Below are positions 58,174 to 64,000 of a stretch of DNA of 64,000 bases, piece by piece; position 1 is the stretch's first letter; every line of letters begins with the position of its first letter. Under the pieces are notes generated by a model that searched no databases, was not told the DNA's origin, and saw only the letters and a list, made by a program, of their open reading frames with translations. Where the stretch lies: the NCBI GenBank assembly GCA_015039365.1, contig WION01000158.1, forward strand, positions 54,921 to 118,920, written 5' to 3'. A program made the translations under genes and the position numbers. The DNA comes from Amanita rubescens. Its lineage: Eukaryota; Basidiomycota; Agaricomycetes; Agaricales; Amanitaceae.

Positions 58174-59095
58174 ATGAGGTGCGGCCCTCGTCCTACGCGT
58201 TCGCCTCGAGCTCATACACGATTATAGCAAACTTTCAGTGGCAAGCGTGCGGGGCTCTATCAAGGAGCTGCTCGCAGACTCCACCGGCGAGCGGAAGCGC
58301 AAATTTGTAGAGACGGTGGAGTTGCAGATTGGTTTGAAGAACTATGACCCTCAGAGGGACAAGCGTTTTTCTGGAACTGTCAAGTATGTTTTAGCTAGAA
58401 TGCGCTCGGGAATAATTGAGTTGACTTGTTACGGTTGATAGACTTCCCAATGTTCCTCGGCCTCGCATGTCAATCTGCATTCTCGCTGATGCGAACGATA
58501 TTGACCGTGCCAAGGCTATTAGCCTTGAGTACATGTCCGTTGACGATTTGAAAAAGTACGTCGGGTTGACTCTGTTTTCTTGAATAGCCGTTGACGTCTC
58601 ACATAGACTTAACAAGAACAAGAAGCTCGTTAAGAAGCTCGCAAAGAAATACGACGCTTTCCTCGCGTCTGAAGCTTTGATCAAGCAGATTCCCCGTCTC
58701 CTTGGTCCTGGTTTGTCCAAGGGTAAGCAAGCGATTTTTTTTGTGTCTCCCTTAGGGTCTGATCTGTGTTTGCGCAGCTGGAAAGTTCCCCACTCCAGTC
58801 TCACACTCTGAGGATCTGAACAACAAAATCACTGAAGTCCGCTCTACTATCAAGTTCCAACTCAAGAAGGTTCTGTGCTTGGGTGTCGCTGTTGGTCACG
58901 TTGATATGACCGACGACCAAGTGCTATCAAACGTGATGCTGAGTGAGTATATATATATATGCGATGCCCAATTCCGTTGCTAAGACCATATGCGCAGGCA
59001 TTAACTTCCTCGTTTCGCTGCTCAAGAAGAACTGGCAGAACGTCAAATCTTTGCACATCAAGTCCTCGATGGGCAAGCCTATTCGGCTATTCTAA
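58174..59095 (+). CDS. RPL10A: 60S ribosomal protein L10a (uL1)
   Basis: Component of the large ribosomal subunit L1 stalk. The first coding exon is only 5 nt (ATGAG, 58174-58178). After a 49 nt intron the frame continues with [15 protein letters not shown]. Exons 58228-58383 and 58442 onward carry [12 protein letters not shown] and [16 protein letters not shown], then [33 protein letters not shown], and end [10 protein letters not shown] with stop TAA at 59093-59095. Six exons. Length (about 217 residues) and sequence fit uL1. The short first exon and dense introns are usual for fungal ribosomal protein genes. Confidence 0.95.
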
Positions 59096-59351
59096 TAAGC
59101 TTTTGTGTATGGAAGTAGACTCAGATGGGATAAACACGAGAGCCGCACTGCACAACATGAAGCCCCGCACGCTTGGACCAACAGTTTCGGGGGGAGGGAA
59201 CTGATTGGGAGCTGAACGGAACTCGTATTTTTTTTATTCTAGTCTATACGCAACTGTATCAATAAACGTGTGACCTGGAACAGAGTGACGTTCATATGCG
59301 GACAGCCGGCGATCACTAATCTCTACGCGTTATCAGTCTTTCATCTCAACC

Positions 59352-61356
59352 ATGACCACCGTCAAAAACAAGGTCTGCCTCATGTATGCGCGCGTATTTT
59401 CTTTCATACGCGTATGACTGACACCCTGCTACCGATAGTGTCCACGATGGATGGGGTATCTCAGAGGAAACAAAAGGAAACGCAGTCTATGCCGGAACTA
59501 CAACCAACATGGACACTCTGGCCAAGGAAAACGCATATCGTACCCTCCTAGCGCACGGAACGGCTGTTGGGCTTAGCGAAGGTCTGATGGGTAACTCTGA
59601 AGTCGGGTAAGCTGAGCTCGTCACAATTTCCGATCGCATAAACGGATATATAAAAATAGACACTTGAATATCGGCGCAGGCCGCGTCGTATGGCAAGATA
59701 TTGTCCGTATTGATGTTTCCATCAAGAAAAAACAGTTTCATAAAAATCCTGCTATCCTTGATTGTTGTAAACGCGCCAAGGAAGGTAACGGGCGACTACA
59801 TCTATTGGGTTTGGTAGGCGTGTTGTTTATGGGATAAGTTCAAAACTGATCTTCTCTCGTTCTAGGTATCAGATGGTGGTGTTCATTCGCATATCCAACA
59901 TCTTTTTGCCCTCCTTGAGACCGCCAAAGAGGAAGGCGTTCCACACGTTTATGTTCACTTTTTCGGGGATGGACGTGATACTGCGCCTCGTTCTGCAGAC
60001 GGGTACTGTCAACAACTGCTTGACTTTATGAAGAAAGAGCAAGTTGGTGAGTTGGCGACCGTCGTTGGGAGGTATTATGCCATGGACCGGGATAAACGCT
60101 GGGAACGTGTCAAGATCGCAATCGATGGTTTGGTAAAGGGCGAAGGTGAAGATGGAAAAGGGCAGGACGGTGTCGTCGATGTTATTAAGCAAAACTACGA
60201 GAAGGATATCACGGATGAATTCCTGAAGCCCATTATTGTTAACGGAGAGGAAGGCAGGATCAAAGGTGAGTTGAGGATTGGAATGCTATTGCTTATTTAA
60301 CATTGTTCATGCAAAGACGGCGACACGATCTTCTCCTTCAACTATAGGTCAGACCGTATGCGCGAAATTGTCTCTGTTCTTGGCCTCCCCGACAAGCCCA
60401 TGGAAGTTGAAGTTCCAAAGGACATCGTCAGTAGTTCTTCTGCATCCTTAAAAGCCTAGAATGCTAATTCAGCCAATAGAGCATCTCGACGATGTCGCGG
60501 TATAACGCAGACTTCCCTTTCCCAGTTGCGTTCCCCCCTCAAGCAATGGCAAATGTACTCGCCGAGTGCATCTCCAAGGATGGCCTTAAGCAAGCTCACG
60601 TCGCAGGTACGATTTTTTCAGTTTCCGAATTTATTTTATGCTGATACTTTGTTTTTTACAGAAACGGAGAAATATGCTCACGTCACTTTCTTCTTCAATG
60701 GTGGTGTTGAAAAGCAATACGAGAACGAAGAGAGACACATGATTCCCTCCCCAAAAGTCGCTACATACGACAAGGAACCCAAGATGAGTGCCCACGGCGT
60801 TGCAGAAAGAGTCGCGGAACTATTGAAAAAGGGTGAACATGAATTTATCATGTGCAACTTTGCTCCGCCCGACATGGTTGGTCATACTGGTGTATACGAC
60901 GCCGCAGTCGAGGCCATTTCTGAGACTGACGAAGCTGTCGGTACGATTGCCAAAGCCGCTAAAGAAGCAGGTTACGTCCTCGCTATCACCGCGGATCATG
61001 GGAACGCCGAGCAAATGATCAATCCGGAGACCGGGGCTCCTCATACAGCGCATACTACGAACCCCGTGCCGTTCATTGTCACAGGTGGTATCAAACTTGT
61101 CACTGATGACAAGGCGGACGACGATGATGATTCTGAAGAACAAGAACCGGGTGCTTTATGTGATGTTGCTCCGACGATCTTGGCTATTATGGTGCGTCAC
61201 AGCCTACTTATACGGCGATGATGTGGAGCTAAAATGTTGCGTTCTAGGGCCTGTCCAAGCCTGAGGGTATGTGTGCCCCTTTTTGCCATAATTTCGTCCC
61301 TGCTAATGTTGTTTATAGAGATGACGGGTCGGTCGTTGTTGGCGAAAGAAGATTAA
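59352..61356 (+). CDS. gpmI: 2,3-bisphosphoglycerate-independent phosphoglycerate mutase
   Basis: Interconverts 3- and 2-phosphoglycerate in glycolysis/gluconeogenesis; a cytosolic Mn-dependent enzyme of the alkaline phosphatase superfamily. The start at 59352 (MTTVKNKVCLI) runs into VHDGWGIS with the first metal Asp. The catalytic Ser lies in GLMGNSEVGH across an intron. Then SDGGVHSH, FGDGRDTAP, RYYAMDRDKRWER, NYRSDRMRE, FFNGG, DMVGHTG and ITADHGNAE supply the usual substrate and metal ligands. The C-terminus includes an acidic insert (DDKADDDDDSEEQ) and ends SLLAKED. About ten exons. Most fungi outside yeasts use this form. All key residues are present. Confidence 0.92.
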
Positions 61357-61847
61357 AAATGAAAATTACTTGGAGATAGTTTTTCCTGTTGTAGAAGATA
61401 TATACACAAGTAGATGTATCGGTAGATTGTGAATGCTAACATGTAGAACTGAACTGTACCTCAACCTCTTTTCCGGGTGAGGCCTCGCCCTTGGATAGGA
61501 GACCTGCGAGGTAGCTGTAACGTTCCGATCACCAGTCCCACCGTTTAGTTCAATGCACTTCGTTGGTTAACCAACATTACTGAATACGTGGTATTAGATC
61601 TTGAAAATTAGATAGATTACATCATTTTTCCGACTATGGCCCCCTTACTGATTACACTCCATGCCCCTATCCTATGTGACATATGCGCGCTCAATCCTTT
61701 GACCAGACTCATGATTCAATTTTGCTCATACCCACCACACAGACTGTGGGATGTGAATAGCATTTGGATCGGGATGGGTTTATGTACTCTATCTAGTACG
61801 ATCTTCCTCGTCCATAAGGCAGTCTCAACGGAAAACCGACAAGAGCA
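61357..61847. other. Convergent intergenic spacer
   Basis: Between the 3' ends of the mutase and the kinase-fold gene. No feature beyond likely polyadenylation regions. A 78-codon plus-strand frame at 61636-61872 overlaps the kinase gene end and is probably chance. Confidence 0.5.
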
Positions 61848-62930
61848 TTATGGGATCGCTAGTGGCACGTAGTCAGGTGAGCCAGGTCTTGGAGGATCTA
61901 CGCCGGTCAACAAGCCTGCCTGCTTTGCAATAAGCCAAGAAGCGACATCGTCCCTGAGTTTCCATTTTATAGGATTGTCAAGTCTGACTCCATCAGGACC
62001 GGTCCAGTCCTCTGTGGGAACGCACCAACGCTGGCCTCGCGCTTTGACCGTTGCGTTCCAGTGATTCGCGCCGTGGGGATTGGGAAAGATCTTGGGGAAA
62101 AATGGATCGAGATATCTGATCCCGGCATTGTGCAATAATTGCTTCACGTGGTTTTCATCTCCCTCCGTTTTCACCACAGATTCCCACTCAGAGTCTGATT
62201 CGTCCTCGCGCAAACCTGATTGCCCAAAGTCGATGACGACAGCCCGTGGGGGCTGCTGGGAGAAGAGAATATTGTCTGCACGGAGGTCGCAGTGAATTAA
62301 GCCGTGAGATGCGAATGAGCACACAGTTGTAATCAAGGAGCGTGCCAACGAGCGAGGAACAGAGTTGGGATTGATCTTGCTGAGACTTTCACCAGGGATA
62401 TACTCGAGTGCGAGGACGTGAGGAGATATAGGACGGAGCGGATCAACAACGAGATTCCCTGAGGCATAGTAACGAGGGATACCTACACCCTGGAGGTCTT
62501 GTAAGCGCGAGTATGCGGCTAGCTCCGAGTCGAACGCATCTTCAGTGGTCTCGTAGCATTCCTCCTCACAAAGCACCCCATCATCCACGTCGTCGTCGAG
62601 ACGCTCCGAGTCATTGCGGGCAATGGCTTTACGGCGCTCAGCTGCTGCGATTTCGAGGGACAACGACCAAGGATGGCCGGGAAAAATGGAGGTGGGTGAT
62701 CGCGGCTCACGATCGTTGATAAAGCGCGGGTCGTATACCTTGAGGATGATGGGGGATGGTATTCCAGATATAGGAGGCTGTAATTCAACAAGTAAGACCT
62801 GACTTTTTGTGAAAGGAACGAATGGCTTGAGAATGGAGGCGTTGGACTCGACGACTGCCTGGTCGATTGTCAATACAAGGGCGAGAATATTACCAGGCGC
62901 AAAGAACTGATCTGCGGATGAGTTTGACAT
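61848..62930 (-). CDS. Protein kinase-fold (PKL) protein
   Basis: A single-exon gene of 360 residues. It has kinase-like signatures in the C-lobe: HCDLRADNILF (catalytic loop His-x-Asp ... Asn) at about residues 218-228 and VVIDFGQS (DFG) about 15 residues later. The N-lobe is unusual. IILKVYDPRF at about residue 60 may hold the nucleotide-binding Lys, and an acidic, Glu-rich insert (about residues 105-135) follows. An LALEYIPGESL hinge-like segment precedes the catalytic loop. No glycine-rich loop is obvious. This layout is common in fungal kinase-like families with small-molecule or unknown substrates. It is divergent from DUS1, with 96 bp between the starts, so they probably share a promoter. 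Confidence 0.75.
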   Translation of the reverse strand: MSNSSADQFFAPGNILALVLTIDQAVVESNASILKPFVPFTKSQVLLVELQPPISGIPSPIILKVYDPRFINDREPRSPTSIFPGHPWSLSLEIAAAERRKAIARNDSERLDDDVDDGVLCEEECYETTEDAFDSELAAYSRLQDLQGVGIPRYYASGNLVVDPLRPISPHVLALEYIPGESLSKINPNSVPRSLARSLITTVCSFASHGLIHCDLRADNILFSQQPPRAVVIDFGQSGLREDESDSEWESVVKTEGDENHVKQLLHNAGIRYLDPFFPKIFPNPHGANHWNATVKARGQRWCVPTEDWTGPDGVRLDNPIKWKLRDDVASWLIAKQAGLLTGVDPPRPGSPDYVPLAIP

Positions 62931-63026
62931 GGCGAGGACGCAGCTATCTGGGTGGCGGTGGACAATTTATGTTCCAAGAACCCGGAACAACAAGCGCAAA
63001 CACAATTGGCAATCATTCTCCGTCAT

Positions 63027-64000
63027 ATGTGCAAGCTCGGTGGATATGATTTCTATCGATCCATTGGAAGCCCAAAATACATCGTAGCTCCTATGGTAGA
63101 CCAAAGTGAGCTGGTATGTCTCCTCAAAGTCCGTGCTCCTGGCATAACTGACTCACCCTAGGCATGGCGCAGGTTATCAAGGCGATATGGAGCTCAAGTA
63201 TGTACCTAAGCCTGTCATTATCATGTTTGAAACTTATTACACGCAAATACAGCTTGTCTACACTCCCATGATCAACGCCAAAGTGTGTCCTTAGCAGTCG
63301 TTCTAACCTCACCCTCCCAACACGACTTGTCAGATCTTCGTCGAAACAACGTCTGAGAAAATCAGAAACGCTAGTTTCGACATACTCGCCGGGGAAGAAG
63401 GCGCTTTGTCAACCGACAGACCTCATTGTCCAATTCTGTGCAAACGACCCGGAAATACTCCTAGCCGCAGCTAGAATAGTGGAAAAACACTGCGATGCGG
63501 TTGATATCAACTTAGGCTGTCCTCAGGAAATTGCAAGGCGGGGCAGGTACGGGTCCTTCCTGCAAGATGATTGGGATTTGATTTACCGACTGAGTACGTT
63601 AGTCGTTGTCTTAGCTCTCGCGCAAGAAGTCTAACTATCTGATGATGGACGCCAGTCAACACCCTACATGAGAACTTGTCGATACCAGTGACGGCCAAGT
63701 TTCGAGTGTTTCCAACGATAGAACGGACGATAGAGTACGCTAAGATGTTAGAACGGGCTGGCACAGATTTTGACGTGTCACGGTCGGATACGGAGCAGAG
63801 GGTCATAACACGGTTCGTCCTTGTAATTGATCGCAGGTCAAGTAATTGATATTCAATCACGTCAAAGGGTCTCGCAGACTGGGCCAAAATCCACGCAGTG
63901 AAACAAGTCGTTTCAGTCCCCGTTTTCGCCAACGGAAACACTCTCTACCAATCGGACATCGAAGCCTGTTTGGCAGCGACAGGCGCAGATGGGGTTTGAG
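63027..64000 (+). CDS. DUS1: tRNA-dihydrouridine synthase DUS1-like, 3'-truncated, with indels
   Basis: FMN-dependent enzyme reducing uridines 16/17 in the tRNA D-loop. I chose the ATG at 63027 ([17 protein letters not shown]), which agrees with the family start; longer upstream frames lack an [17 protein letters not shown], the PMINAK segment, [24 protein letters not shown] (catalytic Cys), VTAKFRVF and VPVFANGN follow in order. The frame breaks at about 63418-63425: it reads STDRP, then needs two more bases before LIV. It breaks again at 63773-63812, where the expected VHGR-type motif is reached only by allowing single-base changes. These may be assembly errors at homopolymers or true decay. 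The gene runs off the window. Confidence 0.8.

Noticed and set aside
62952..63026. Longer N-terminus for the DUS1-like gene
   Set aside because: The upstream frame opens without an ATG; the ATG at 63027 fits the family start.
63507..63941. 144-codon minus-strand open frame
   Set aside because: It is the antisense shadow of the conserved DUS1 exons on the plus strand.
1..64000. tRNA or rRNA genes
   Set aside because: I looked for B-box-like GGTTCGANTCC and rRNA-like stretches and found none convincing; a covariance-model scan would be decisive.

Overview
The window is fungal and most likely from an Agaricomycete basidiomycete. Genes carry many 45-60 nt GT-AG introns. Core eukaryotic genes are recognisable (ubiquilin/Dsk2, ribosomal protein uL1/RPL10a, cofactor-independent phosphoglycerate mutase, a Dus1-type tRNA-dihydrouridine synthase). 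They alternate with transposon-derived genes, a solo LTR and NB-ARC/TPR receptor genes. I saw no tRNA, rRNA or CRISPR array. I cannot name the genus.

Layout. 1-10 kb: almost gene-free, with tandem and low-complexity repeats and one copy of a 0.85 kb dispersed duplication whose twin lies at 43.9 kb. 10.4-10.8 kb: a small two-exon gene. 12-25 kb: mobile-element territory. It holds a 5'-incomplete gene of unknown function, an integrase-core (DDE) gene divergent from an unknown gene across a four-copy 52-53 bp tandem repeat, and inverted terminal-like repeats around that pair. A solo LTR with a perfect 5 bp target duplication and a Cys-rich HECT-like gene follow. 25.3-30.2 kb: a large AT-hook DDE transposase-like gene with a DEDDy 3'-5' exonuclease domain apparently inserted inside the DDE fold.

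31-55 kb: three paralogous NOD-like receptor genes (31.2, 45.1 and 50.9 kb) and a relic (42.5 kb). Between them lie DSK2, a C2-plus-membrane protein, a duplicated-domain secreted protein and a short-chain dehydrogenase. All three receptors have a P-loop NB-ARC domain, 7, 8 or 14 kinesin-light-chain-type TPRs, a variable hinge and the same short basic C-terminal tail. Their bodies, introns included, have almost no CpG dinucleotides, whereas upstream DNA and neighbouring genes are CpG-rich. This looks like lasting CpG methylation and deamination confined to the receptor genes.

56-64 kb: compact ordinary gene space with an FMO-like monooxygenase, RPL10a, phosphoglycerate mutase, a kinase-fold protein and a 3'-truncated DUS1, the last with several small indels relative to its family.

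The most unusual items are the CpG-erased receptor genes, the exonuclease-in-transposase gene, and the integrase/unknown-gene pair lying next to a HECT-like gene.
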